Shown: positions 1 to 12,484 of the stretch, one piece after another | How the letters are laid out: each line of letters starts with the position of its first letter | Position numbering within the stretch: the stretch's first letter is position 1 | NCBI RefSeq assembly: GCF_036785885.1 | Contig: NC_092312.1 | Coordinates: 25,438,001 to 25,502,000 of the forward strand | Reading direction: 5' to 3' | Source: Coffea arabica | Lineage: Eukaryota > Streptophyta > Magnoliopsida > Gentianales > Rubiaceae | Length of the DNA stretch: 64,000 bases | Notes under the pieces: model-generated | Seen by the model: only the letters and a program-made list of their open reading frames with translations | Told to the model about the DNA's origin: nothing | Database searches by the model: none | Position numbers and translations under genes: made by a program

Positions 1-3000
1 TAAATTCGAGCATAACCCTTTCTGTGAACATCTTGTTTCAACCTGCAACAAAATATTAAGTAATGCAACTAATAGCAGATAATCCCAAAAAAAAAAAAAA
101 TATAAGGAAAGATTTTGTTTTCGGCTTCCGAGAAAGAAGTGCTATACATGGGATGAGGCCTTTATGTTCAGATATCCTCCCATTTGTTTTTTATTTAAGA
201 TTCAACCCAAAAGAAAAGGACTACAAAGAAATGAAAAAAGAAAATGTCTCAAGATAATTTCCAGCACAACAAGCATCTTTTCCAATGGAACAGTCAAAAA
301 ACAATTAACAATTATGTTATCTAAAATTTATAGTTTTCTAGCTAGTGTGAATGACCTACTGAATATAACATTATGAGTTCAAGTTTTCCATGGGTCAAGA
401 TCACCCCTCAAATGCAGAGGCTTAAAGAGTTATGACCATAATTTTCTAGGGATGAATAATTCTTTCCCCCACCCTTCCCCAACTTCAAATAGAATCCAAG
501 GAATAAGATGAGATGCTTACTTTATGCTTTCGCGATCAACATAAAACTGAAGAAAGTACTCCCTTAAGTGACAGAATACATTCACCTTAGAGCTCATAAG
601 TCCTTAAATAGCCAAATAAAGATTAGAATACATGACAAACCTTGGTTCTTGAGTTCCAAGATGAAATACAACCACAAAGCAGCATCCAATGGCTATTGAT
701 ATGTATGCAATCCAGCGGTACTGCTCCAATTTTAGGAAATTCAGAACATAAATGAAAGAAAGTAAAAAAGAAAGCACATTCTGAAATTTCAGAAACCTGA
801 TTCTCAACAGAAATTGGTGTTCCTGATGTTTTGACCTTGAAGACAAAGAATGCAACAGCATACAAGCTAAGGTTGGCAACCTTCCAACAAAAAGTTCAGG
901 GTAAAAGGCAGAGAAAAACATAAATTGATTAATTTACTGAAAGCATAAACAAAGTTAAGCTTTGAGCAGTAGAGAGAGCTTCTAACCATTGTAAAAGCGT
1001 TGCGGCAGCTAGCTAAAACTACTCTACTTGTTGAATTTAGTGTGATGCAATTCACCATTGACCTTCAATGAGTCATCAGCCATACAGTCATTTCTTTTGG
1101 GAAAAAACCATTAACTAACTTTAATGCAACAGCACAGCAAGGAAAAGTAGTGTAATTGACTTTTCTTAAGAACTGGCATTTGACTTTGGTGAACTCTTGC
1201 AGATCAATGTCAAAACTTGGTTATATACTCCTTGGGATGCTTAAAATGAAGAAGAATATATGGTAGAGGAATTCCCATACATATAGGAGAACTAATAGCC
1301 CAGGACTGTTATCCATCTAGCTTAGAGAGAAAAGGGACGTTCATGTCTAACACTTGGTGAAATCATAGACTATAGCAATCTTTGCATTTATACAGAAACT
1401 AAGGCAATTATGACAGTGCATATCTATAAAATGGATCATATGGGTCGGCAGATATGCAGAAGGAAACCAATTACAGTTGTCCGATTAAATTTGAGCAGGA
1501 GTCAATACATATGCGACACTTGAGTAGCAGCCCAACCCACGTTGAAGATTGCAGCAAATGTGCTATATCCAACAGTTTTCAGAGTTGAAGAACTGGAACC
1601 AAGAACTTTGCACGGGAGGCAACCACCAAAGACTGAAGAAAATGAAATTGCAACTAAAAGTGATCCAGCAGCATGCCATATTTTGAAGTGTCCAAACCTG
1701 TCAATCTAGAATGTGAAATATTAAGTTATTAGGATATTCAAGGTTTGAAATAAGTTTCATGGATGATGAAGATTTTCCTAGAGGTACTTGGATCTGATTC
1801 CCGCCATGTAAAATTTAGAAATTCAGGAAAAATCATTTCTTACACTAGTTGCATTGGTTGTGAAATCATGTGCCACGGACAGTTAAACAAGCAAGGTTGG
1901 ATAAACAAGCATAACGCATCTGATGAGGGTCACTCCATGCACAGCAGCATATTTAGAGCTATCCCATATTCCTGCTTTCTCTGAATTTTGAGTTTCCTGG
2001 ATTTATGTTTTCTATGCAATAAGCTTATGTGATGGTTAGAAGCGGTTACAGGATTTTCAACAAAGATACAGTCAGACAAGTCCACTTCTAATTTCTTTAC
2101 AAATCAACTACTATATTATGCTCAGAATGCTACAACAACCTGTAAAATTACAAGCACAAATCTTCCATTTATTCTCTGCTTTTATGAGAAAGAAACATAA
2201 CAAGTGAAAAATGGCTCAGAAGACAGATTGATTGGATATATTTCTCCACAGCACAGTGTTTCAAGCATGAAAGTAAAATCATGATAGGAACTCCTAAAAT
2301 ACAAAAATCTAAAATGTTTCTGAATTGTGTTATCTTGGTACATACCAATTCACCAGCAAATATGGTGGTAAAGCCATCAGCTATCTGGCCAGAAAGCATA
2401 ACAACCGCAGCATTACTGTCAAACAGAAATGGCAAATGGATTAGAAATAGTCATATCTTGCCAAAAAAACTGATAAAATAAATCATGAAAAGAAGAGCAT
2501 AGGATCCGACAAGATACGGAAAATCAATCCAAAATAAATCAATGAAACAAGTTCAAGATACCAGGTAAACCAATATCCAGATTGAACAGAAAGAGATAGT
2601 AACTCTACTCATTCCTCCTTCAACAGGAAAAGAAACAATTTATGATTCTTTAGTGCAAAGGAGTTTATTCCAACTCTGTTTCTCTTTTCTGTTAACTAAT
2701 AAAATCTAAAGTGGTAGAATACAGTAAATTACTGTTAATATAGGATTTCAACGGCTAAAAGATTGCTAAATTCTTACCAAGACTATCAATTGGATAAATG
2801 CAGACAAGGATCCAAGTAAAAAAAAAAACAGAGAGAGTTTCAGAACATGCCATCCTCTAAAGCACAGTTGTGCTAAAACAGCAACGTGGAAGAGAACCAT
2901 CAGGAGGAAAATTGTAAATTAAAATGCATTCTTATCATACCCGAAGGGCTTTCTGTCATGAAAAACCACAACAGTTTCTGAGCAACTCAGAACATAATTG

Positions 3001-3344
3001 CATTCCATTATTCAGCCAAATAGGAATGTGCAGCTTTGAAGATTCTTGAAAGTGGTTTTGCAGTAATACATTTGAGCACTTTTTAGGTAATTAACATGCA
3101 CGAGCAAACCAGAAAAAGAAAGATCTGGAAATGGAAAAATTCATTAGTCAGGAAAAAAAACAAACCTTGGGGATAATCCTATATCAGTCAAGAAGACCAA
3201 GAGATAAGTGAACCAGCAGGCAGATGTTATGTCATTCAGCATGTGCCCTACACCATAATAGAAGACAGATAACCTCCTGAGGGGCTTGGTGCCCAATTCC
3301 TCATCTTCAGTATTGCTGATCATAATGTTTAACAGGCTTGCCAT
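1..3344 (-). CDS. MFSD12-like major facilitator transporter, 5' part, runs off left edge
   Basis: Multi-exon gene, likely a multi-span membrane transporter of the MFSD12-like branch of the major facilitator superfamily. Seven exons can be chained in phase with GT-AG introns: 3166-3344 (start ATG at 3344, directly preceded by an in-frame TGA), 2346-2415, 1509-1705, 987-1062, 797-880, 641-720, and 42 to beyond base 1. The product begins MASLLNIMISNTEDEELGTK, then a first membrane span containing GVGHMLNDITSACWFTYLL, then SNAAVVMLSGQIADGFTT across the exon 1/2 junction, DRFGHFKIWHAAGS, SMVNCITLNSTSRVVLASCR and LGTQEPRLKQDVHRKGYARI. All fit the family as I remember it. About 228 residues are visible; the family is about twice that, so the C-terminal half lies to the left. 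The last exon was placed by its acceptor at 43-50 and by phase. The substrate in plants is not known to me. Confidence 0.88.
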
Positions 3345-4694
3345 TCACTATAGCAATTAGTGGAGACCCTGCAATAAACAAGAAGTTTCAGAAAAAGTTA
3401 TACACAACAACAGCTACCATCTAAACGGTACTAATCTAATATGCAATCTTCAAATGACACATCTTTTTATCATTCAACTTGCTAAAATAGAAGTAATGTA
3501 GTCTTCCGCAAGGACAAAAAGTTGAACTCTTTGAACCTTGTCCGAGACAGGCTGATGAATGGATTATACATTTATACTACCTTTAATTCAGAATCCCACT
3601 ACACTTTTGACTTACCTCTAAAAATTCAAAAGACCGCCATAGCAACTTGGAAATCTAAGCAAGAAGTTCAATCCTAGAGGACTGGTAGTCTGCTAGGATT
3701 TCCTAATATAAGGGATGAATTTAACTTTGGCAGTCTGTCTGAGGCTAAGGATGTCATTTACCCCTGCACAAGACAAAGACTACACGCAAATCCATTAGTA
3801 ATGGTTCTGAGTGATTGTTGCTTTGAGATAACAGATACTATAACGACTAAATTAAGTAACTTTCCAATAGCTGGACACTGAGGAATATATTTCTGCATCG
3901 ATCCCCATAATCATTTCCATGATATTTATTTTGTTCAATCTATCAAGAGAAAATCCAAGAAAGTTGGCTCAATCAGTGCACAAATTTTCCATGGTTAGAA
4001 GAAACCACAAAGGCACAAAAGGAAAAACCAACATTCCTGGTAAAAAGAAAAAAAATCACGATAATGAATTCATCAAAACCATATAAGCAGCTGCTATTAA
4101 GTAATAAATGGTTATCTGCGTCCAATTTAGCCCATATTTAAGAGAGGAAAAAACAAATGAGAGAGAAAACATGAAAAAGGAAAAATAAACAAACAAAATA
4201 TGTTTCTTTGAGAAATGCATGGTTTATTATGCATTCATGGTGCAAGCAAATTAACCTGCAAGCGTCAAGACCCCTTTCAATACCTGTTGGTTAGAATCTA
4301 TCAACATGGAACAGGTTTCAGATTTTCATTTCCAAAAAATAGGGAACTCACAGTACCTGACTAGAATTATGCAAGAACTCACATAAGCATTTCTCGAGGA
4401 GAATTGCACCTTTTTCTTTCCTCTATTTTAATGGAAAAAGAATACACTGAACTGCTAAGAAAAGGGAAAAGTGCGAAAGAAAGAGAGATTCTTGTATTTC
4501 ATTAAAGCTTTGCCGGTGAAGAAGCTTGTGATAACAAGTGTGAACTATAGTTTGTTTCGTTTTGTTCTTTCTCATTACGGCGGTTTGCTTGGTAATGCAA
4601 CTACCTGTCAAGTTTCAACGCTTGGAACTGTCCATGGTGGAAACTGTCCATGATGGGAACTGTCTGGATGTTTGCAACTCGACAAAACAAAGAA
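3345..4694. other. Upstream region of the MFSD12-like gene, no coding sequence seen
   Basis: This stretch holds the 5' UTR and promoter side of the minus-strand transporter gene. It is AT-rich, and I saw no conserved protein, clear TATA box or repeat boundary. A non-coding 5' exon could lie here, because the base just upstream of the start ATG is already untranslated. Confidence 0.4.
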
Positions 4695-5586
4695 GGTATA
4701 ATTTCAAAAACCTCCCTGAGGTTTCTAACTACTTCACTGACCTCCTTTCAGGTTTTAAAAATTACATTAATCTCCATTAAAATTTATTATTTTATAACAT
4801 CTAGGTCCAACCAACACTTAAAAAGGGATATTGGGAGAGAGAAAATAATATGATTCCGTCATTACCCCCTCATCAACTAAATTATTTAATTAATCTAATA
4901 TCCATCCAAATATTAAAGAAAATACTATAATTTATTGTTTATCATCAGGGATTAAATCACATGTGGCATAAAAAATAGTATATCATTATATTTATATATT
5001 TATTTATTTATTTAATGTAAGATCTAAGTTGTTCTTTTCGATCATAAACTCATCGTCAAGCATGGTTAATAACAAAAAATCTGTAATCAAAATATATTAA
5101 AAAGTGAACTTTGATACCATAAAATTCTCAGTAACTAACCTTAATATATTCATAAGAATATTTATGATGTTAAAATTTAATTTCTATAATATTTTGGTTG
5201 CAAATTTTTTGATTATTTGTTTTTGATAATATTTGATAATGGATGTATAACTTAAAAGAGTAATTTGAATCTTGTATTAAGTGAAAAATATAACATGATA
5301 TACTATTTTTTGATACTATATACGATTTGATCCCTAATGATAAATAATAAATTTTAGTGTTTTTTTAATGTATGGGTTGGTATTAAATAAATTAAATAAT
5401 GTAGCGGATGAGAAGCAATGATGGAATCATATTATCTTTTCTCTCTTAATATTACTTTTTAATTATCGATTGGATCTAAATGTTATAAGATAATTAATCT
5501 TAGGGGAAGTTAGTGTAATTTTTAAAACTTATAGGGAGGTTAACAAAATAGTTAGAAACACCAGGGGAGGTTTCTGAAATTATCCC
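4695..5586. mobile_element. Mutator-type foldback element, non-autonomous
   Basis: The element begins GGTATAATTTC and ends with the inverse of GGGATAATTTC. It is flanked by a perfect 9-bp direct repeat AACAAAGAA (4686-4694 and 5587-5595), the target-site size of Mutator elements. The inverted repeats are not limited to the tips: the left arm (about 4695-5000) pairs with the right arm (about 5290-5586) through shared blocks such as the one around 4835-4880 and its inverse at 5415-5460. Only a short AT-rich loop remains. No transposase is encoded. The terminal text (CCTCCC and GAGGTTTCTAAC motifs) recurs at 6069-7237. Confidence 0.85.
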
Positions 5587-5595
5587 AACAAAGAA

Positions 5596-6068
5596 AGCAC
5601 GATGTCATACATAGTTTTTGGGTCCTCATGCAATCTAATTACCTTTTTTTTTTCTCCTTCGCATTTTCTTTTTGCAAACTTTATAGTACTTATTTGCTGA
5701 GAAATTTATTTGTTATTGCTAAAAGAATCACTTACAGTAAAAACAAAAAGAAACATAATAACATTTCAATTCATCAAATTTGTGTTGTCCTTCCATTAAA
5801 TTCTTGACAAGTGAAAAGTACTCTAGAATCATACCTCTTATTTCTTATATCTCCAAATCAAAATTTCCAAACAAGTCTTTGCTGGAGTTTACTTCTAGAA
5901 AAGTGGCAAAAATAAATTCTGCCCTTACCCATAAGGATATAAACGAGTCTAATTAAACAAAATATATAATGTTCAAACTCGTATAATTATTTTAACGAGT
6001 TTGAAATTTTGTTCAATATTGACTTGTTTATTTGCAAATGAGTTTTTTTATGAACTTGAAAATTAAAA
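5596..6068. other. Intergenic AT-rich DNA with a dispersed repeat fragment
   Basis: No gene is seen. The part at about 5940-6050, with AACGAGTTTGAAAT followed by TTGTTCAA and a GACTTGTTTA-like block, is repeated with changes at about 52830-52990. The two are probably eroded pieces of the same repeat family. Confidence 0.4.
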
Positions 6069-7237
6069 GGGTAATTGCACAAACCTCCCCTAATGTTTTT
6101 AATTATTGTAGAGAACTCCTCTCAAGTTTTAAAAATTACATATATCTCCTTATTTTTACTATTTATACAACAATGTAGGCCCAAGAAGTTAGATTCTCTC
6201 TTAAAAATCTTAAACTACCCTTTTGTACAAAATAAACAAAGAAAAATATAATCAACTCAATCACCTTTTTTTTTTTCATATTTTGCACACATCTACGATC
6301 CTAATATTTAACAACTATCCATACATAAACTCTAGTTCCAAGTCCAAGTAGTTGTCTAAAAAATCCCAAGCTGCATACACAGTATCAATGCTTGTCATGG
6401 AAAAAAAAAATTTACACACACACACACACATACCCTCCTCACTTATTGATAAGTAATTTTATGCTCCAAAATTAAATCTCAACGACTCCAACACCTTTGC
6501 AATCTAGTATAGAACCACCATTATAACACTTTTATGTTCTTAAAAATATGAACATCTAAGAAGTAAAAAATAAGTTCCATCTCTATGCCAAAATCATAAC
6601 CAACAATTACTAATCCAACGAAACAAATCCGTATGCAAATTATTGATATTTTACAAAACTTTTTCTTGATAATAGACAAAATACTACAATTTCGCATCTT
6701 TGGTCATTTTTCTTATTTTAATAATCAATTTCATTATTTATTTCTCTATTATTGCGAGCCTCATCATTTCTTTCTAATTTGACACATAAATTGCTCCTTT
6801 GTTGATTTTACAATCTCAGTTTGCTAATATTCATAAAACTGAAAATAATAAAAAATGGCATAGTAATATAATATCTAGAAAAGAAAAGGGTGAAAATAGA
6901 CACGAGAAAGAAAAATATGATTTTTTTTTGGCTTTATAAATCTATTGTCTTAAACTGTGAATTGTCTATCAAGTGAAGGACATTATAGGTACTTTACCAT
7001 GCCAAGTGATATAAGTGTAAATGTTTAAACCTGAGAGGAGCTGAACGAAATTGTCAGAAATCGGAGGAAGGCCTTGCTTGGATTGCTTGTTTCTGTCGAA
7101 AAATATTGTCGTTTTCCGTGATCATATTTTCCTATCACCTTTTTCCCTCACATATATCAAATCGCTACAGTAATTTTTCCATGAAAAATGACGGAAAATG
7201 CAATCCAAACATAACCGAAGGTTTCTGATATTATCTC
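6069..7237. mobile_element. Second Mutator-type TIR element, related to 4695-5586
   Basis: The left end GGGTAATTGCACAAACCTCC and the inverse right end GAGATAATATCAGAAACCTT carry the same terminal pattern as the element 1.4 kb away, including the CCTCCC, GTTT and AAAATTACA blocks. The flanks AAATTAAAA and AACATAAAA agree at 7 of 9 positions, which fits an old 9-bp target duplication. The interior is AT-rich and has no coding capacity. The right terminal repeat is split by a small MITE at 7070-7216. Confidence 0.7.
7070..7216. mobile_element. Small MITE nested in the right arm of the preceding element
   Basis: The terminal inverted repeats are GGCCTTGCTTGGATTGC on the left and GGTTATGTTTGGATTGC on the right (inverse). 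The flanking 3-bp direct repeat is GAA (7067-7069 and 7217-7219). Removing the insert plus one GAA restores the expected terminal repeat of the host Mutator element, so the nesting order is clear. It is 147 bp and codes for nothing. The TTTGGATT core links it loosely to the MITEs at 14203, 54374, 55204 and 63022. Confidence 0.75.
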
Positions 7238-7266
7238 AACATAAAACGATGTTCAACTCTAAATCG

Positions 7267-7573
7267 TACTCCTTCGTCCCACTTTGATAGTCCTGTTTCT
7301 TTTTCCACACAGTTTAAGAAAAAATAATTAACTTTGTTGAAAAAGTAAATTTAGATTGCTATTTTTCTAAAATACCCTCACATTAAATATGGTATAACTT
7401 TATGGGAACTTGAATTGATGATAAAAAAAGAATCAACTCTTATTAAATGGGGTAAGTTTATAGTAACAACTACTCACATTGAATAAGAATATTTTACAAA
7501 AATTAAAATACAACTACATTTTTTAATTTAATTGAAAAATGAACTATAATTTGGGATAGATGAAAAAGGAATA
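7267..7573. mobile_element. Stowaway-like MITE (Tc1/mariner type)
   Basis: The left end TACTCCTTCGTCCCACTTTG is the usual CTCCCTCCGTCCC-type terminus next to a TA. The right end, about 7540-7573, holds the decayed inverse (AACTATAATTTGGGA, then AAAAAGGAATA). About 300 bp, AT-rich, non-coding. Confidence 0.65.
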
Positions 7574-10195
7574 CAGGACTAATAATTATTAACTTGACGT
7601 CCCTAGGAACGGAATAGTAGAATATATAAGTATACTAAAGCAGTAATTAATGCGTATTCTTGAAATTGATGAAGCAGCTTCTGCGGCTCTGATTACGTTA
7701 TTCGTCTGTTAGTATCTTTTCAAGGAAGTCCCGAGTAGTATTATCTACGGAGCCTCGGAATTTGAGCAACCCTCTATTTTCCTTTATCACCGCCCTCAAA
7801 ACTGCCACTCTCAGTCTCAGGCTCTCAGCTCGCCATGAGGTCATTGTTGACTTGAAGTGTGGAGGACTTGTTAAAAAGTTTGCTTACAAATTCTGCATCG
7901 AAAATGATACAGGGCCAAGCTGCATCTGGGTAGGGAATCATCTTCATGTTTCTAAGTACAACCGCAAATTTGCTGTCGATCTAAAGCTATATCTTGGAAG
8001 CGTGGAAAAATGGTCGGAAAATGGGATTGGTTTTCGTGTTTGTTTTTGTTTGGGGGGGGGGGGGGGGTGGGGAGAGTCGGCCTCTTTTGGATAGTTGGCT
8101 GCAATTTCTCATGTGAGGCAACTACTTGACAAGTCTTGTAGTTAATTTTTGACTAATAAAAATGTTCCAAATAAGATTATGAACTCATTGTTTTCACATT
8201 AGATAGAATGAGATTGTAAGATCTTATTTATCCAATTATCAGTATTAATCCTGGTTCGAACTGATATAAAATTTCTCAGTAGTCTGTAAATAGATGAACA
8301 AAGCATTATACCATGGACAGCATGTATATCAGATTTTGACATTTGATTAAAACATCATTCAAGAATCAAACTTCAAAATTAGAAAGTTAGAATTATACAT
8401 TTTAGCAGAAATACGTCTAAGAAACATATCAACCACCCTTACATTGATGTAAGAGGATTGACAAAATTCAGTGTCTTGGCGGTTGGAAGCATTGGACATC
8501 ATCTCTGCGTGCAAAGTTGCTGCAAAATCTGACTGTATTTCACATAGACTTGCGGTAAACGGCAAGGGATTGCCTGTTTGAGCCATCCAATTATAACTAA
8601 ACTGGTATGGCTTTTCACTATCAGAGTCTCTGTATTTCTGCAAGTTGTAACCAGTAATTGGCAATACTTTGTGCTAAAAATGGAAAAAGATGGAAACTGG
8701 CCACCGGGGACAATAAAAACAAGCAAGCCAGGTTTCAATTTGGCTTGTATAAGTCATTAGTAGATTGATGGAGGACATTGTAGACAGAAATTCTGTTGAT
8801 TCTGAAACCTGAAACCTAATCCAAGCAAAAGGATTAAAGGAATCTCTCACATGTGAAGACGGACATGGATCAGATTGCATGTTATCCTATCTATTTCACA
8901 AAAACTGATGGTGCAGACAATTTTGTTACGCAATGAAAACTACAGTATGTGTTTCCATAAGTTCCTTGTCCAAAATCTCCTCGTTTTGATAAGGCTTCAA
9001 CTAGTGTAGGTAAGTTTGGATTGCCGGTTCTTGAAGATGCGCATTATAAAGGGTCCTTTCCAAAACATCCACGCAAGTAGGGAAGAAGGCACATTAATTA
9101 TGAAGGTATATTGATGATAGAACCAAGATCGGATCCTTCCAGGATTCCATTTCCAATCTACTACTATAAAGGGCCTGAATGTTTTGCTCGTGAAATTCAT
9201 CAGATCATAAGATTCTGAATCCGGAAACTCTTAAAGTTGATCAAATGGAAAGAGAAAAAATAGCTTCAAGGCACTGAAAAGGCTGAAGAGGAGAAATGGC
9301 ATGCACCAGAAACAGGACACGAACCACACTCAACAAGAGAAAGAATCATATGATTGAAAGAATCTTGCCCGGAATTTGACTTGGTATTAAACTCCTGGCT
9401 TAAGGAAATAGTTAAGTGCAAGTGGAAAGATAAAATTTTTCATATAATTGAAAGCTGGTTGAATAATTCCATCAGTATTCCACAAACGTAAAATAAAAAA
9501 CTCATATCTGATTTGAGCATCGGACTAACCTCAAGGAAGAAACCCTTGTCAATCTGGAATTTCTATTCTGGAGTGCTCAGGTCGGATTATCTATTAATTC
9601 TCTTACAAGGACAGCTTATCCTCTGAGATCAGCTCAGTTCAAACCCGCTTTTACAGTTTCAATGACCTATTTAATCCAGCACTGGAATTGTCCTTGGTCT
9701 GAGTTTTTACATATTGTGTAGTGTTTACAAATGTGGATGAGAGACATACTCGAGGTTAAACTGGTGTTGGAATTCTTGGAGATTTATATGCGCAGGGGTT
9801 CATTGTTCCAGTACAAGAACTTCCATAAAGAGATCGCTTAAAGATTTGACGCATTTTATTGATTGCAGAACCAAGTCTACACTTTTCAACTACATTATTC
9901 CAACCTATATCTAAGTACCACTACTATAAAGTGCCTTTTTTCTTTTCATAGGAACGTTATCAGCTAGAACTAGAAGGATCCCCCCTCATCTTCTATGTAC
10001 TGCAACAAAAGATTCCCAACCAGAAAACCGTAGATGGTCAATGGGGGAAAGAAAAGTTCATCAATCATCAAAAAGCTATGATAACAAGCAGCAGCAATGA
10101 GCACCAGGATCATAACTTGGAACAAAATGAGAAAAGCTCAAAGTACAGTATTCCGAACAGCAAGGAGAACCATATCATCTGATTTTTTGCTCGCC
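7574..10195. other. Unassigned intergenic region
   Basis: No protein family was recognised. An open stretch at about 7762-8094 (+) has no ATG start where it opens and runs into a G homopolymer at about 8050-8067, so I do not call it. The span from about 9950 to 10195 is probably the 3' UTR of the lipid transfer protein gene. A diverged internal duplication is visible: about 9105-9176 and about 9860-9937 share TATTGAT, AGAACCAAG, TTCCAA and CTACTATAAAG blocks. Confidence 0.4.
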
Positions 10196-11135
10196 TTAAA
10201 TGATCAAGTTTGAAGTGAAAGACCACAAGAATAGAGTGGTAACAACAGCTTCCACTCCAAACCATTGCTTTCCACTACGATTTCCATCACTGTGCTGTTT
10301 AGCGTTTGGTCCTGGACTACTGGCTGCTGCAGGGGAACCAGCAGGTTAATAAAGCAGTAAAATGGTTCAAGTCTTGTACTAAATCTAATTGCAGAAATCA
10401 TCCAAATCATCCATTTGAACATTCCATTCACCAATTAAGCCATTAAGTATCCTATTGTAATTGTACTGTGTATATAAAATACTTTTTGTTTCCTGTACCT
10501 GTTGCAGTAGGACCGCTTACAGGACTACCAGCAATACTGCTAGATGCATGACCGTTCTGATAGAAAACCTGTGCATCGGGTGAATTAGGATCCAAGTGGA
10601 GCAGAGCTGCATATTCACAGCCAAATTCAGAGGAAATAATCGCAATCAAAGATGCAAAAATAAAAGCAGCATAATCATCAAAATGATCTTAATTATGCTG
10701 CTCTATCTAAAAGAATTGTCAGTTCAAATTTCTGGGATTTTCGGTTTAAATGCTTTTGTTCTTCAATATCGTCTAAGTCTACTCACCAGGGCATTCAGAA
10801 ATATTGGCAGGGGCATTACAGACTGATGGCAGGCCTAGAGCGAGTGTAACATTGATGCTGAGGCCTAAGTCTGGATCATTTCGATCTTTGATTACTAGAC
10901 ACAGACACTTCTTGTTGGTCTTGAGGACTTCTTTCAAACCACTGCAACAATCTGGTGTTGGGAACTTTGCATTTCCACCAACATAAGGTAAACATGTGGC
11001 TAGCCCAACTAGAGCATTTGTACATTCTTGCTTATCCTTGGCATCATCAGAAATTGCACATTCGAACATCAGTGACACCAACGCTAGCGTAATCAAACAC
11101 AATTTCCCTTTATTCGACTTCATTTTCAATGCCAT
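10196..11135 (-). CDS. GPI-anchored non-specific lipid transfer protein (LTPG/xylogen-like, YLS3-like)
   Basis: Three exons: 10787-11135, 10499-10606 and 10196-10326, with short GT-AG introns (180 and 172 bp), giving 195 residues. Residues 1 to about 29 form a signal peptide. The eight-cysteine lipid-binding fold is complete: C38, C48, C63, C64, C77, C79, C106 and C115, spaced X9, X14, CC, X12, X1, X26 and X8. A Ser/Pro/Gly-rich linker follows ([14 protein letters not shown] and onward). The C-terminal hydrophobic tail, [11 protein letters not shown] and then SNLII, fits a GPI-attachment signal. Family knowledge places such proteins on the outer face of the plasma membrane or in the wall, carrying lipids for cuticle or wall assembly. 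The exon 3 acceptor is a tandem CAGCAG, so proteins with or without one extra alanine are possible. The start ATG at 11135 is the first one in the open frame. Confidence 0.9.
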
Positions 11136-12070
11136 AAGCTAGAGAATGAGAAGTTTAGCAGCCCCTGGTTATGTAATATATAGATTAAATAGGGAGAAGG
11201 CCAAAAAGTGCTTGTGGAAAGATGAAATATTGTATCTTTGCCTTTCATCCTGTTGAATCATTAAGCTCACTTCCTTGTATTACTTGGCACAGCATGATTG
11301 ATGAAAGCATGGCGGATAGAAGAAAACAAATGTTTTTTGGGATGAAAAAGTGAGAGGTGGCAATCATGCTCAGTTTTTAGTGGCTGAAAAGTGTTTAAAC
11401 ATTCTTTACTCTTCAGTTCTTTGTAGAAGAGATTCTTCCAATATTCCAAGGACTTCCTAAAATTTCAAGGCAGCATATGATGACCTCACAAGAAAAAAAA
11501 AATTGAAGAGCTTTTGTTTACAAGTGTCAGAGTATTGGCTGAAAGTGTTCACAAAGTGCCCCACTTCACCAACCCACTATCTAGAGGCAACGGTTCTGGG
11601 CCATTTTTTTTTTTTTTTTTTTTTAAAATATAACGAACGTACACTTATTCTATATTAAGGGAAAGGGGACCTAAGGCAAAGAGGTTCAAGAAAAATCCTG
11701 AAGGGACTGAACTATCATCGACCCAAAGGGGTGCCTACGCAACTGCTAACGACATTCTTAAGAAAGTATGGATATTAGAATGTAGGTGAAGGGATTTAAT
11801 CCCTTTTAAAGCTTTCTTGGTGGCCAACTATTCTAAAAATAGTTGGTTTTATGTGCCATTTTTGTGCTTCATGCTAGTTTGCAGTTTCTGTTTATTCTAT
11901 GTGATGTCAATTTGCATGTGAATGACTTCATCTCAAACATTGACTTAAAAATAGATAGCTGAAAGTTATGTGGAAAAGAAAAGGCCAAAAAATGAGAAAG
12001 TAGAAATTCATGTAATAGAAGAAAAGGTATGTGAAAATGGGCATTAGCTAACCAATGAAGAAAGCATAAC
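11136..12070. other. Promoter side of the lipid transfer gene and unassigned DNA
   Basis: The promoter of the minus-strand gene should lie at about 11140-11300. A sequence such as TATATAGATTAAAT near 11177-11190 could be its TATA region. No further gene is seen. A SINE-like piece occupies about 11604-11825. Confidence 0.4.
11604..11825 (-). mobile_element. Probable tRNA-derived SINE, tail-adjacent part
   Basis: A long T run at about 11604-11625 reads as a poly(A) tail on the minus strand. Next to it, the minus-strand text has AGGTCCCCTTTCCCTTAATA and a TATA-rich stretch before the tail. This resembles the 3' tails of the SINEs at 24978-25208 and about 36713-36948. No target duplication was established. 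Confidence 0.4.
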
Positions 12071-12484
12071 TAGGGCTGCAAACAAATCGACTCGCGAGCG
12101 GCTCGAGTCGAGCTCGAGCCAACTCGAGTCCAACTCGAGCTCGAACTCGAGTTAAGAATATTAAGCTCGTTAGCTCGCGAGCCTTGAGTATATATATATA
12201 TATATATATATATTTTATATTTTTATTTAATAATAAAATTACGTATATTATATATATATATATTTTTTTTTATTTTTATAGTAAAATTACGTATATATCC
12301 TTAATATTTTATTATTTATTCAGAAAAAAATATTATTTTATTTATTTTTTATTTTTTTTCGAGCTCGAGCTCGAAAATTGCCGGCTCGTTGAGCTCGAGC
12401 TCGAGCTCGAGTTTGGTAAAATTTAGTCGAGACTCGGCTCGATTAGCTTAAAACTCGACTCGGCTCGACTCGTTTGCAGCCCTA
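12071..12484. mobile_element. hAT-type foldback MITE with CTCGAG-rich arms
   Basis: The ends are TAGGGCTGCAAAC and its inverse GTTTGCAGCCCTA. The arms are runs of GCTCGAG-like words around an AT-rich core with a TA microsatellite (about 12188-12213). Flanks AGCATAAC and AACATAAC match at 7 of 8 bases, the 8-bp target duplication of hAT elements. Non-coding. A relative lies at 56222-56637. Confidence 0.85.

Noticed and set aside
7762-8094. A plus-strand open frame of 110 codons.
   Set aside because: It does not begin with ATG, ends in a G homopolymer and has no recognisable domain.
12184-12426. An open frame across the TA microsatellite.
   Set aside because: It is the interior of the foldback MITE 12071-12484 and is low-complexity.
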